Notes: generated from the letters alone by a model not told the origin. Shown: positions 1 to 11,793, numbered from the stretch's first letter. The stretch: DNA of 64,000 bases from Tubiluchus corallicola (GCA_030141605.1 JAQGDQ010000324.1:36001-100000), one strand, 5' to 3'. Made by a program: numbers and translations.

Positions 1-98
1 CGGTGGTATCGGTCACCGGAGACCCTTTTGACCGACGGCTATTATGATGAAAAAATGGACATATGGAGCTTCGGTTGTGTGTTCTTCGAGGTGCTAAC
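1..98 (+). CDS. MOK: MOK exon A (partial at window edge)
   Basis: Reads in frame from base 1 as [15 protein letters not shown] and on to G-C-V-F-F-E-V-L, ending with two bases of a split threonine codon before the donor at 99 (GTAAGA). It contains the end of the activation segment and subdomain IX. The exon begins upstream of the window. Confidence 0.88.
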
Positions 99-1509
99 GT
101 AAGATTTTGCTTAGTAGTACAAAAGTAAAGGTCATCGTTACCACAAGCAGTTTAGACTGTTGGCTTAACGGACCAAATACAGTAGGCGCCATTTATTAGA
201 TCCACGGTTAATTGACTCAATCACTTAATTGACCCAAAAAACATCTGGTACGGACTGCTCCTATTCAAATGTATATAAGGTGTCTATAATTCATTCAAAT
301 AACTCTACATAATTGACTCAAATAACTCTACATAATTGACTCGAATAACTCCGCATAATTGACTCAATAACTCCGCATAATTGACTCATATAACTCCACA
401 TAATTGACTCAAATAACTCCTCATAATTGACTCAAATAACTCCACATAATTGACTCAATATTTTTCCTTCACGTACTTAAAATAAGACACTTGTGTGTGT
501 ACGCAAAGAGCTTTTAGTACTTTTAAGTCCTCTTTACGTCGATTTTGTGCACTACAATATACGTAGAAACATTCATGTGAGGTACATCTTTGTTTATAAG
601 CAGCTAGAGTAGCATTTATCGCATTGCACTAACATGTTAGCATAGCAGTTTTGCTTTGAATCTGTTACCCACTTGTCCGCTGCTGTTAACCTCTTTGTTT
701 CTGGAAGCTAAACATTTAATCACTTGCCCAGGAGTTTACTTTTGAAGTCTCCGTTGCTTTTCACATTGGAAACAAGGTCATCACCAACTGCAGGATAAGC
801 ACTAAGTGACTAGGTTTTTGTTGTTTTTATTATTATGAGAATTTCATAAACCAACTTCTTTGTGAAGAAATGACACAATCGACCTCGCATGAATTTTTGT
901 AATTTTTAATGGTAATAATGAGATTTGCCAGGATTTTTCCTTTTCTTTTTTTATTAAATCACTTATACAAATTAGTATTCTTAAATAATTGCACAGAGGG
1001 ATTTTGACATTAATTTGTTTCTGAAATTCATTTAAAGCATTTGCGATGCATAATAAGGTGATTTGTGATGACTCATACTTCTATGGTAGTAATAGACTAC
1101 ACCCTTCAGCTAATTGATTCAGTCGGTTAATTGGGTGAAAACACTTCCATCCCGAAGTGAGTCTATTAAGCGGCACCTACTGTAATGATCCATGGTTTCA
1201 TATTTATTACTGTTATTTAAAATTTCAAAATCTGTACTGTTGAAACTTTGGTAAACTGACCAGAGTTTATTAACCCTTCTCCTGAAGTTGCTGTTTCTTT
1301 CTTCGTCCCTACTCCCTTTGCTCTCTGCCCACAAGCTAATTTTTGTTCAGCTTAACAAATTTGCCTGCATAAAACTTCATGTGTGAAGTTCAACAGTAAT
1401 TTTCATATGTCCAATTGTGCTTCCAAATAGCATGCGTAATCCCAAAAACTTAAAAATTATAATATATTGTAAAGCTGTTTGGTCTAGCTATCAGAGTGAA
1501 AAGATTAGT

Positions 1510-1608
<99 letters not shown>

Positions 1609-1632
1609 GAGGGAGGGAGGGAGGGAGAGAGA

Positions 1633-1675
<43 letters not shown>

Positions 1676-4600
1676 AGGGGAGAGAGAGAGAGAGAGAGAG
1701 ACAAAGGCAGAAGCTGAAACTGCCCACAAGCAATTTTCCTGGTTAATATCCATCCATTTATTAACCAAGCTCAGCAATGCATAACTTTAAAGTCAAACTT
1801 TAATTCCGTCACTTTAGTTATTTTGCAAATTAGGTAATAGTTGTCTACTTTTTAGGAACAGACCGCTGTTTCCGGGAAGTAACGAAGTTGATCAAATCAA
1901 CAAGATTCATGAACTCTTGGGCACCCCGAACCCAAAACTCATGCGCAAATTCAAATGGTAAACAAAATAATTTATTATAGTGAACAACTAGGATCATTGG
2001 CGTGTCTGTCTCTACGTCTGTCGCCAACTTCTCTCTGCTCTTGGGTAATCTAGGAAGTTAATCATTGGCAGGTGCGTAGAGTGTAAGTCAAGCTCGGAGC
2101 CCCTTTGATTTTTGCATCAATTAGCAAAATTTGAATTCTTTACAATTTCTTAATGCCAAGTATTCAGTGCAAGTATGTATGTAATTTATTTATCATGTTT
2201 TAGACATGCAACACGTGCATTTATGATCAGATTAAACGAAATTTCACGTTTAAAAAGTAATAATGAAAGTACACTCATATCTCAGTGTGTCTCACCTCAC
2301 TTTTACGGTTATCGGGAAATTCGGTCCATTGCACACAGTTTTTATTTACTTTTGCATAGAAGTGGCCCGCATTAGTCATCTTTGAGACAATGAGGCGATT
2401 GATTCTACATAACCGTGAGTCTAATACACGGCGCCTACTACAGTCATACCTCGGTTTTCGACCATAATTCGTTCCTAAAAGTGTTTGAAAACCAATTTGG
2501 TTGAGCACTGAATCATTTATTCCCATAAGGAATAATGTAAAAACAAATAATCCGTTCTCAAGCACCAAATGAGCTGTAAAGTATTACTAAAACTAAATAT
2601 AATAACGCAAAAATGCTTATTCAAACAGTAGATGTGATATTATTGATAAGAAAAACATAATAGAATTCCTTAGAAAGAAAAACATAATTATTCCTGCATG
2701 AAAAAACCCTACGTGTTGGTAGCAGTGTGATGGTATACGTACGCAAGAGCAGAAACACATGTGTGACTACTCTCGGGTTTGGTCGGTTACGCTCGGCTCT
2801 ACTCGGCTCGCCGCGTATCCGTTCATCACGTGCTCGGCGATTGGTCGAGTACCGAAATTCTGGTCAAAAACGGAGATAATTTCAACCAGAATTTTCTGGT
2901 CGGAAACCGATTTGTACGAGTGCGGAAATGCTCGACAACGGCGGTTTGACTGTATATTACCTTAGTATTGGAAAATACGGACAAGTCGGCGAATTCGAAG
3001 CCAGATGTTTCCCCGCTTTTATCTGGCAGACATAGATATATGTAGTTAGGGTTTTGATTATAACAGCCTTGGCACTTGTATGAGTACAGTATGCCTTAAA
3101 CGTTGCTGTAAACTTTGATTTCTAATTTTCTTTTTAAATTTTTCTCCGATTTCTGCAAGCTCTTTCATGAATCAAAAGGGGTCTGTGACAATTTTTTTAT
3201 TTGTTTTTCTGATTGAAACTCCATTACTATGACGACAACAGTAACATTAGAAATGACGTGCAGAATCAGCTTGGCATGAAATCCTTATAGAAATTCCGAG
3301 CACCGTGTGGACCACACTTCTCTCAGTATTAACAATGTAGTTCTTCAACAAGATGCAGCCTTTTCTCCCCACTCATGAGTTGTGAGAGACTTTTTTAACG
3401 CAAGATGCTCGAGTAGCCAATGAATTAGCATATGAAACTTACCGTATTTTCCCGTGTATAAGAGACCCTTTTTTGCTCAGAATTTTCACTTTAAAAATAG
3501 GGGGTCTCTTATACATGGGAGTAAGTCTTTTCAATAAGATGCATAAATTGTGACACTAATGATTTTAAAGAAATAAGTGCTCTACAACTGTTTTGCGTGT
3601 CGCGTTCGACTATGAAGCGGTTGTAAGCAATACAAGCATCGTGACACAGGCATTATCTCCTCGTTTTCTCTTTTCCTGTTACAGGTTTGCAGGTACGCAC
3701 TTTAATATATACCAGTACTCTTTTTCTACAACACATTAACTGGTTTTATTTTGTTTTCAGTACCGCACTGAGTTGAAAAAAGTTGTACTCTACCCTCTAA
3801 AAATGTCCGTCTGAAAAAACTTTTTTCCAGAATTTTTGCCTAAAAATTGAAGGGGTCTCTTATACACAAGGGTCTCTTATACACGGGAAAATACGGTAAT
3901 AAAGTAGCAAAAATAGCAAAGCCTACTAGTGCAGTACTTTCATGTACAGTCAACCTCGGATATAAGGGACAACTCGGAGGGGAAAAAACGTCCCTTATAT
4001 CCGATGTCCCTCCGAAGTTGAGTCAGACCGAGCATGTATCTAGACCTGTACTTTTCTGTACTTTTACCCATATTGTTATAGAATATTGCTACACATTCAG
4101 TGCAAACGATATGTAAAAAGCTCCTTCAGTGATGCGAGATGTATGTGACCTCAGAAACCGAGCTGTTCGAAGGCCGAGCTTGCGAAAAATTGAGGTGAAA
4201 AATCGATCAATTTCGCTTTGATCATAGGGTCCCTTATGTGCGAGGTAATTTACCTTGGTTTCTATTCCGCGGGACCTGAAGATATCATCCCTTATAACCA
4301 AAAGTACCTTATATCCGAGTACCTTAAATACAAAGATTTTTATAAGGAAAAACATTACGAAAACTCGGGACCGGTGTTGGTGGTCCCTTATAAGCGAGTA
4401 CCTTATACCCAAGGTTAACTGTAATTTGATTAAAAGAATTGTCCAAGACTTTAGTTCATCTGCACCAATTTTCAAACATTTTGCTTTGATCGCGAAAAAT
4501 ATATAGATAATGTAAAGTGTACCGTGACTTTTGACACACCCTGTACCTTTTCGTTTGCCGATTGTGGTTTACTATTTTTGTTTGTTTATTCATTCGCCCA

Positions 4601-7600
4601 CTTTTCTGTACTTTGTCGTAGGCGCAGCAAAAGGATCAACATGAATTATAACTTTCCGCCGAGGCCATACAAGGGCTTCAAGAATCTAATTCCTCCGGAC
4701 ATGAAGCCGTCCACTGTTGACATTATACACAAGCTGTGCACTTACGATCCTGATGAACGACCTGATGCAAGACAGGTTCTTCACTTACAGTGTTTTGCCG
4801 AACACAGGTACACGTACATGAATTTTACTTGCCATTAACTTAAAGGAAAAGCCAAGGGTGATGTTTATGTTACTTTTATCACTTAGCCCTTTCACTACGG
4901 AAAGCGTGCCACACACTGCTGCCTATGTTTTTCTTGTAAGGAACGGAAGGCGGCAGACCGCCACCCAAGCTCAGCACAAAGCGCAGTTGTTTATTTCCCT
5001 GCTATGGCCATGCAAAAACATTGTAGAAAAGTTTAAAAGCCGTGGGATTGGGGTTGCTTCGTAACAAGTAACACTAACCAGCCAATCAGCGTTTGAAGCC
5101 AGGTGCATTCCACAATACTCTACTGTATAGTACGTTCTCGTGTAAAATTGCTTGTTGATAGTTGGTGTAACGTGTTTAGTAACTTATATTTAGTAACTGC
5201 ATTCTTATAACATAATTGCGTATTATGGATTAGTAATATGACTTTTGTGAAAATTGGCTTCTAAATATAAGCATGTGCTTATTTGTGCGGGTGTGCACAT
5301 GTGTGTGTGCATGAGTGCATATGTGTGCACGAATGTGTGCGCATGCGTATAAATAAAACTAATATTCAATATTAGTGTTTAATAACAAATGGCAATTTGT
5401 TTATTTACAAGCTTCTCTTTTAATAACACACCACAAGAAGTTATTGTCAAAAGCCACTGCGGCCCTGCAAAAAAGAAACTACATAGTGAAAGGGTTAAAC
5501 TTAAAAAAAGCAAAAAAGAAACCACGTAGTGAAAGGGTTAAACTTAAAAAAATAACAAAAAAATTTGCAAAACATGGTCTATAAGGCATAAAGTTAATTT
5601 ACACTAGTGGTGTATAGAAATTTTTAGGCGCGGAGGTAGCCGCCATTCACTTTGAAAATTATGACGTAACTGGTGGACTTTGGGATTTTTTGTAAGTGCA
5701 TCGTCGCTTTCCGTAAGAGCGTGCTTGATTAAACTAATTCAAATTTCTGCAGCTATAAAATGTTTATACAAAAGTATCACATAATTAACTATCTAAATTT
5801 TGTAAAAACTTATTATGCCTTCAACAGGAATTGACAGTGCACTGCATTTTTCAGCCGATGAATGTCAGTGGTGGAAGAATAGGCACTAAAATGGGAATAC
5901 TTAGTACACAAATGTATGAAATGATCGCGATCGCGAAGTAATTTTAGTAATTACACGAGGCGCTTGTCACACTTTTATTACTAAATTCTTCTAACATTTT
6001 TTGCGAGCATTGAAATAAATTTAACTTCCCAGAAGGCTTGACCTCTCCTTTAAGCATCTGCTGAACAAACTATTTAATGCTGTTTGTTTGACTTGAAGTC
6101 TTTGCTGTGTTTGACACCTTGACTTTCTCAAAAGTTTTGCTTTATTTTCTAAATAAGGTGTCAGTATAATGTCGTAAATAATCTCTTATTGCAACGGCGC
6201 CTTAAGGCTGTGGCACCGAGGTTTGGGGTATTGCTTTCAAAAACCTGGGTTTGATTCTCACACGGGGGGGGGGGATTTCATTCGCCATGCTGATTCTGGC
6301 TGTTTGCTTTTCATAATTTTGGCATTTTTGCACAAACAGAGCTTCCATACAAAAAAGAATTTTCATGAAGCATCAACGAAGCGAAGAACAGTCTCCCTTA
6401 AAAAGGCTTGGATTAAAAGTCCCATTGAGGAGGGTACGTATACTACGAGGGCAAAACGTAAGAAGTCTGATGTTTGCATGAAACATTGCGTGAAGCTTGA
6501 AAAATAATCAGAACATTCGTAACACACATGATACTAACTAACTGAAATTTTAAATTGCTGTATCTTGTCAGTAAAATAAAAATACATTTTTGTTTTGTGA
6601 GTGGTGCACCCTGGAGGGTTAGTCAGCATCATTTTACCAATTGGCGTGAACATTTAAATTATTATTTCTACTTACACAAGTCCTTCCAGCAGGTGAGCGA
6701 AATGCAAAGTAATATAGATTTGATATATTTGCATGGAAAAAAATTTTCGGGACATAATTTAACATTGCCTTTTCTTTCCCTGATTTACATTGTGTGTACA
6801 TGACGTCATGTAATGGTGCGGTCGGAACAGTATTGCAGGACATTTAAAATGAAAACAAACAAAAAAATTTTTCAAGGCGAGTATAATACATGCATAAAAT
6901 TGCTGCAAAGTAATATAATTTTTTAAGGTGATTTTTCTGAAACCTGCTTCAGATACCCCTTTTCTTGTCCTTAAATTGTCTTGAAGAGTTCACCCGGAAA
7001 CAGTGACTAAAACCTACATCTGATGTTACTGTGTTATTTATCATTGCACTAAGAAATTTGATTAATTTTTACTTTTTAATAAAACCTTTGTCGGATTGAT
7101 TTTGTAGCAGCCGATTCAGGTCAGAAACAGTCAGCATCAGAGTTCGGATCAGAATCTGCCTCCTGTGGTCGGCAAACGTACTGATAACCGTCGGTCAATT
7201 CAGAACATGCAGAATGATGCTAGCAAGAACTGGAACGGCGGAGACGACACCAGTAGGACTTGGAATGGCAGGACAACACAGTTGCCGTCGATACAGTTTG
7301 GTAAACAGGAAAAGTTTAAACAGGTAACGGCTAAGAAATGAACTTGGATACTTTAGATTGTAGTTTCGTGAATATTCTGATTCACGAATTTACATAACGC
7401 CACACTAAGGTAAAATTCTTGAAACTCGGTGGGAAGAGTCAATTACTCCCCCACATAGTTCGTGAAACGACTTTCCGGCAGCATGTTGGGTTATTAGCAT
7501 TATTAGCAGGGAAGTCGTTTTTACAAACTTGGGTCACTGATTAATACCGAAACTGAGTTGTCGAGGATTTATGCCGTGAAACTTTGATCAGAAATTTAGA

Positions 7601-8575
7601 TTTGCTTGCTGAATTATATGAACGAGAAATTATAAAAAGTAGAGATTCTATACTATTGTCTACACAGCGCAAATCAAAATTAAGAGGTATTTTTTCTTCA
7701 ACAAGATTAATACCTTTGTTACTGAGATCAACCTGTCCAAGAAGAATTTACAGCTCCCTGCATGAACCTAGAAATTCTACAACTTGTTTATCAAAGATTT
7801 TTCAATTGGTGCAGCATGGCAGCAGACACCACCTGCAAACATGAAAATCAAGAACCCAATGTTGTTTAACCAAATGTGTGTAAAATTGTCAGCAAGTGGT
7901 TGCCATTTGTTTTCCACTGTACCAATTACCCCGAAGCAGGGCCTATTTCAGCCTAGGCGAGGCCCGGGGAAGTGGGGCATGTGAGGCCTCATTAAGCGCC
8001 GGGGGCGGACGCTACCGTGGTTGGCGCCCAGAAAATTTTTGAACTCCTAGTACGTCGGAGAATCATTTTCGAAGAGAAAATATGGAGTTGTGCAGTTGTT
8101 AAAGGAAAGAACAATTGAAAGAAGAACTGCTTTATTCTCAAGACCAGTCCTTAATACTTGTCAATACTGGCAAACGGCGCGCGTGCGGCAAGAGAGAGAG
8201 AGAGGGAGAGAGGAGGCAGAATGTTCGCATAAAGCAAAAAAAATTTTACCTTGGCGCGAGGCCCCGGGGAAGTATCCCCACTTCCCCCCCTTGAAATAGG
8301 CCCTGCCCCGAAGTAGGATACAATACATTTTACTGAACTCTGACTATAGATGTACAAATGTTTATTATACTACTTTTTAGGCGCGGCAAAGAAAGATACA
8401 ACACGCTGGTAATGCGTCGAATGACGACTTGAATCTGCCTTCATTAGATGAAACTCACCCAACAGATACCCCAACTATTGTGTCTACAAATATTCCGCTG
8501 AAGTTACCTCGCCTTGATCCGCCGCCTTCGCCGGACTCGCAGAAGTCTGATGAAAATGCTTGCCGTTTTGGCTAG
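1..8575 (+). CDS. MOK: MOK-like serine/threonine kinase, 3' part (5 exons, partial)
   Basis: Five exons join in phase to give 259 C-terminal residues plus a stop: 1-98, 1856-1957, 4622-4807, 7125-7323 and 8381-8575. All have GT donors and AG acceptors. Kinase landmarks seen are the R-W-Y-R-S-P-E activation-segment end (family form is APE, here SPE), D-I-W-S-F-G-C-V (subdomain IX) and D-P-D-E-R-P-D (before subdomain XI). The order and the L-L-T-D-G-Y-Y and N-E-V-D-Q-I stretches match MOK of the MAK/ICK/MOK group (established family knowledge, recalled, not searched). MOK kinases are proline/serine-threonine directed and linked to cilia. The ATP-binding lobe, catalytic loop and TEY loop lie before base 1. 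The tail after the kinase core is low-complexity and basic, as in the family. Convergent with alpha-actinin. Confidence 0.85.
178..1190. mobile_element. inverted-repeat DNA transposon remnant in MOK intron
   Basis: The left end contains CAGTAGGCGCC and TTATTAGA; near 1163-1182 the reverse form (TCTATTAAGCGGCACCTACTG) appears. Inner blocks match copies at 21250-21500 and 44300-44560. Exact borders uncertain. Confidence 0.5.
297..459. repeat. 22-23 bp tandem array with TGACTCA in each junction
   Basis: About seven copies of a unit reading AATAACTCCRCATAATTGAC plus TC. Six exact TGACTCA heptamers occur. Single or double copies of the same unit sit inside related transposons at 20930, 28610, 35630 and 42420, so this is an internal expansion. 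Confidence 0.85.
1513..1704. repeat. (GA)n microsatellite
   Basis: About 190 bases of almost pure GA with GGGA interruptions at 1604-1625 and 1672-1681. Long arginine/glutamate or serine/leucine frames through it are artefacts. Confidence 0.97.
1856..1957 (+). CDS. MOK: MOK exon B
   Basis: Acceptor TTTTTAG at 1849-1855. The first base completes the split Thr codon, then [20 protein letters not shown] and L-G-T-P-N-P-K-L-M. It ends with two bases of a split Trp codon at donor GTAAAC. The P-L-F-P-G and L-G-T-P motifs are typical of CMGC kinases (subdomain X). Confidence 0.88.
2270..3044. mobile_element. TIR element of family B, carrying a nested insertion
   Basis: The left end has ACACTCATATCTC and the right end ATAGATATATGTAG, matching better-kept copies (42243-42655) whose ends read CATATCTTGGTTTGCCGG and CCGGCAAACCGAGATATGAG. 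The middle is interrupted by a second element at 2450-2956. Confidence 0.65.
2450..2956. mobile_element. pogo/Tigger-like MITE nested in family B copy
   Basis: Begins TACAGTCATACCTCGGTTTT; ends with the imperfect reverse (CGGCGGTTTGACTGTA). TA-flanked. Flanking sequence on both sides continues the family B copy. Confidence 0.7.
3100..3430 (+). pseudogene. decayed mariner/IS630-type transposase fragment
   Basis: Near 3345-3410 the frame reads Q-Q-D-A, then V-V-R-D-F-F-N-A-R after a stop, resembling the Q-Q-D-G-A-P-P-H region of mariner-like transposases. A second decayed copy lies at 57770-58080 with the same landmarks. Confidence 0.45.
3440..3898. mobile_element. MITE with 28-bp-class perfect TIRs
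   Basis: Left TIR TACCGTATTTTCCCGTGTAT; right end is its reverse complement (ACACGGGAAAATACGGTA). GTATAAGAGACCC follows inside both ends. TA duplicated. Confidence 0.85.
3945..4423. mobile_element. family A MITE copy 1
   Basis: TA-flanked, left end CAGTCAACCTCGGATATAAG, right end GGTTAACTG. Internal tracts alternate TATAAGCGAGTACC-type motifs. Other copies: 8846-9207, 17491-17583, 22718-23108. Confidence 0.85.
4622..4807 (+). CDS. MOK: MOK exon C
   Basis: Begins with the last base of the split Trp codon. Encodes the end of the kinase C-lobe: [10 protein letters not shown], then P-P-D-M-K-P-S, then [11 protein letters not shown], with the structural Arg of subdomain XI. Ends Q-C-F-A-E-H plus AG of a split codon at donor GTACAC. 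Confidence 0.87.
5464..5560. repeat. direct duplication, about 50 bp x 2
   Basis: AAAAAAGAAACTACATAGTG and GAAAGGGTTAAACTTAAAAA recur once, with CTACATAGTG changed to CCACGTAGTG. Confidence 0.75.
6488..6975 (+). mobile_element. family E dispersed repeat, partial copy
   Basis: Shares GGTGCACCCTGGAGG, TTTACCAATTGG and the end TTTTCTGAAACCTGCTTCAG to CTTGTCCTTAA with copies at 25150-25815, 32046-32706 and (inverted) 19470-19930 and 48126-48817. Confidence 0.8.
7125..7323 (+). CDS. MOK: MOK exon D (C-terminal tail)
   Basis: Reads [19 protein letters not shown] and later [12 protein letters not shown], ending phase 0 at donor GTAACG. The acceptor was chosen by phase: only an AG at 7123-7124 keeps frame with exon C. 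Other AGs at 7109-7122 would need a different upstream donor or a missing small exon, so the start is less sure than the end. Low-complexity, Asn/Ser/Gln-rich tail. Confidence 0.7.
7937..8305. mobile_element. hAT-like MITE with perfect 8-bp TSD
   Basis: TIRs CAGGGCCTATTTCA and TGAAATAGGCCCTG. Direct CCCCGAAG at 7929-7936 and 8306-8313. GC-rich inside, with CCCCGGGGAAGT-type inner inverted repeats. Sits in the last MOK intron. Confidence 0.92.
8381..8575 (+). CDS. MOK: MOK last coding exon
   Basis: Acceptor CTTTTTAG at 8373-8380, then 64 codons and TAG at 8573-8575. The polar tail contains a proline-rich run (L-D-P-P-P-S-P-D-S). Phase 0 start fits exon D. A polyadenylation signal follows 160 bases later. 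Confidence 0.8.
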   Translation, partial: ARQRKIQHAGNASNDDLNLPSLDETHPTDTPTIVSTNIPLKLPRLDPPPSPDSQKSDENACRFG

Positions 8576-8735
8576 TTGTGTTCCGAAATTTTTCTCAGTC
8601 ATTTTGACAATGTAGTGCTAAAATAATGTCAGTAATTGCAGTATTGTTTACTCTTATATTAGTGATACAATCATGACCTCAATGGTGTAGTTAAAGATGC
8701 AATAATATTTTTGTATATTTTGTATAATTTTCTTA

Positions 8736-8741
8736 AATAAA
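8736..8741 (+). terminator. MOK polyadenylation signal AATAAA
   Basis: AATAAA within TCTTAAATAAATGTG, followed by GT-rich sequence (TGTGCATTGTGC), the usual downstream element of animal 3' ends. It gives a 3' UTR of about 180 bases. Confidence 0.65.
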
Positions 8742-8845
8742 TGTGCATTGTGCATAAACTGCATTTTTTAGACTTATGTAGTTACTAAAAGTTAATTTCC
8801 CCAAAAATGATATGTGTGTAATAATCTTGTAAAGGACTTTCAAAA

Positions 8846-9207
8846 TACGGTCAACCTCGGATATAAGGGACACCCCTGACCGGAAAAAACCGTCCCTTAA
8901 ATCCGATGTCGCTTATAGCCAAAGTTGAGTCAGACCGAGGGTGTATCTAGAACTGTACTTTTATCCATATTTTTATGGATCATTGCTACGCATTCAGTGC
9001 AAACAGTATGTAGGACGTATGTGACCGCAGAAACTGCGGGACCTGAATATATCGTCTCTTATAACCGAAAGTCTGTTATATCCGAGTACCTTATATACGA
9101 AAATTTTTACATAGGAAAAACATTACGAAAATCGGGACCAGTGTTGGTGGTCCCTTATAAGCGAGTGTCCTTTATAAGTGAGTACCTTATGCCCAAGGTT
9201 TTTTGTA
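8846..9207. mobile_element. family A MITE copy 2
   Basis: Starts TACGGTCAACCTCGGATATA and ends in a decayed CCAAGGTTTTTTGTA. Inner sequence parallels copy 1. Confidence 0.8.
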
Positions 9208-9334
9208 ACTTGTTCAAAAACTATAACAATTTTAAAACTAAACGGTAATAGTGATTGATTCTGCTTACAGGTTTACACACCTCATCACAGCTTCCATTGC
9301 ATGTTACAAAAATAGCTTAATGATAAAATAAACA

Positions 9335-9620
9335 ATATCATGATCAAGGTACAGGATACCCATGCACCATCACATGATTAAGGTAGAAGATATCCATCCT
9401 TCATCATGATCAAGGTAGATAATACCCATGCTACATTGAATATTTAAGGTAGAGGATACTCATATTTCATCACCATGATCAAGGTAAAAGATATCCATGC
9501 TCAGTCGAATGATTAAGGTAGATGATACCCACCCATCATCATCATGATCAAGGCAAATGTGAGCTTGACACTCGTTTTTCATCATTTGATCAATCACACA
9601 GAGATCGATTTAATACCCAT
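9335..9620. repeat. degenerate 36-bp ancestral repeats
   Basis: Irregular units of the form ATGATCAAGGTAGA then GATACCCATCC-like sequence and CATCATC, leading into the homogeneous 72-bp array. Confidence 0.75.
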
Positions 9621-9639
9621 CGTCATTGCCATGATATCT

Positions 9640-10725
9640 TTCATCACCATCATCATAAAAGTAGATGGTATCCATCCTTACTGTCATGATCAAGGAAGAG
9701 GATGTGCATCTTTCGTCACCATCATCATAAAAGTAGATGGTATCCATCCTTACTGTCATGATCAAGGAAGAGGATGTGCATCTTTCATCACCATCATCAT
9801 AAAAGTAGATGGTATCCATCCTTACTGTCATGATCAAGGCAGAGGATGTGCATCTTTCATCACCATCATCATAAAAGTAGAGGGTATCCATCCTTACTGT
9901 AATGATCAAGGAAGAGGATGTGTATCTTTCATCACCATCATCATAAAAGTAGAGGGTATCCATCCTTACTGTCATGATCAAGGAAGAGGATGTGCATCTT
10001 TCATCACAATCATCATAAAAGTAGAGGGTATCCATCCTTACTGTCATGATCAAGGAAGAGGATGTGCATCTTTCATCACCATCATCATAAAAGTAGAGGG
10101 TATCCATCCTTACTGTCATGATCAAGGAAGAGGATGTGTATCTTTCATCACCATCATCATAAAAGTAGAGGGTATCCATCCTTACTGTCATGGTCAAGGC
10201 AGAGGATGTGTATCTTTCATCACCATCATCATAAAAGTAGATGGTATCCATCCTTACTGTCATGGTCAAGGCAGAGGATGTGTATCTTTCATCACAATCA
10301 TCATAAAAGTAGAGGGTATCCATCCTTACTGTCATGATCAAGGAAGAGGATGTGTATCTTTCATCACAATCATCATAAAAGTAGATGGTATCCATCCTTA
10401 CTGTCATGGTCAAGGCAGAGGATGTGTATCTTTCATCACCATCATCATAAAAGTAGATGGTATCCATCCTTACTGTCATGGTCAAGGCAGAGGATGTGTA
10501 TCTTTCATCACCATCATCATAAAAGTAGATGGTATCCATCCTTACTGTCATGGTCAAGGCAGAGGATGTGTATCTTTCATCACAATCATCATAAAAGTAG
10601 ATGGTATCCATCCTTACTGTCATGATCAAGGTAGATGATGTGTATCTTTCATCACAATCATTATAAAAGTAGATGGTATCCATCCTTACTGTCATGATCA
10701 AGGAAGAGGATACTTATGATTCATC
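9640..10725. repeat. 72-bp minisatellite, about 15 copies
   Basis: Unit begins AAAGTAGATGGTATCCATCC and continues through TGTCATGATCAAGGAAGAGG and TCATCACCATCATCAT. Few-base variants (GAT/GGT, GAA/GCA, TGC/TGT) recur in blocks. Because 72 is divisible by 3, both strands stay open for over 360 codons (24-residue period); I do not regard this as a gene. No splice or promoter context. Confidence 0.95.
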
Positions 10726-11793
10726 ATTATGATCACGGTAACGGATACCATTGCCCATCATTGTGATCAGTGTGAACAGCTTAAATACCTTAGGCCTATA
10801 TACACCAAACACTCATCTGGTGCTGACTGTTAGAAACACAGAATTTAATAAGCAAAACTTTATATGTTATTATTTGTGAAGAATGTTTATTAATAGAGTC
10901 CGAAATGAAATTACAAACTATTAACCGAATCCGAGGAAAATAAAATATCTAAATAAATACAAACGTTGGCTTACTAATGGGGAAAACAGAAACTATACAA
11001 AATGTTCACGAGATTATTAAATAGATTAATAACATGGGGGAGAAGCCTTCACCCACTAAGTAATAAATAAGAATATAGCATCAGCTTCAAAATCAAATGC
11101 ACCGGTTGGAACTTTGTTAACTACTTGTATAATTACATTAACGTTTTAATTTATATTGAATAATATAAATTTTCTTTATTTCGTTAAATGATAGCGTCTC
11201 AAGAAAGAAATTGTAGATGGCTTACGGCTAATTTGTCTGTCCTATTACTGTTTGGTTACACACATTGCCCACGTTGGTTCCTTGTTTTTCACAATACTTT
11301 GTGTCACAATGGAATAATCGAAGGCTGTGGACCCACCAAATTATCACTTTATATTCTGAACAGAAAATCGATTTTGACAGTGTGTTAGCACTGAGCTGCA
11401 AACTCACCATTTTGACAACAGAAGTCCAATATAATTTTGCACAATGATTAGGAGGTTTTTAGGAAAACGTCACAATCGTGATCCGGCAGAAAACAAGCTT
11501 TAAGACAGCCAATGACAAGCACGAAAAACAAAGATGTTTCTTTGATAGGAAATTGGAACTTTTCTAAGAAACAACACATTACAAACAAAATTAACAGAAG
11601 CAAACAACTAATGAAACAACATGCAAAGTACAGCTGTTATAGGCCATAGACTTAATACATTTAGAAAACTAACAATATATGCAGTCTTGAAAACTAGATG
11701 GCGATAACGTCAATAACAACAAAAAAGCACAAAAAGCCGACGGGTGCCCCACCTAGCCGAAGAATGTTATCGCCGACATGAAAATTCAATTTC

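Larger units (their letters stand above)
4810..7120 (+). other. MOK intron between exons C and D
   Basis: Holds a TG-rich stretch (5280-5350), the short duplication, a tRNA-like box near 6190-6275 and a family E repeat (6488-6975). No other gene supported. Confidence 0.6.

Noticed and set aside
1417-1777. Long Arg/Glu and Ser/Leu open frames on both strands
   Set aside because: Pure translation of the (GA)n microsatellite.
9544-10701. Open frames of 364 and 363 codons on opposite strands
   Set aside because: Both follow from a 72-bp tandem repeat free of stops; no splice, promoter or domain evidence.
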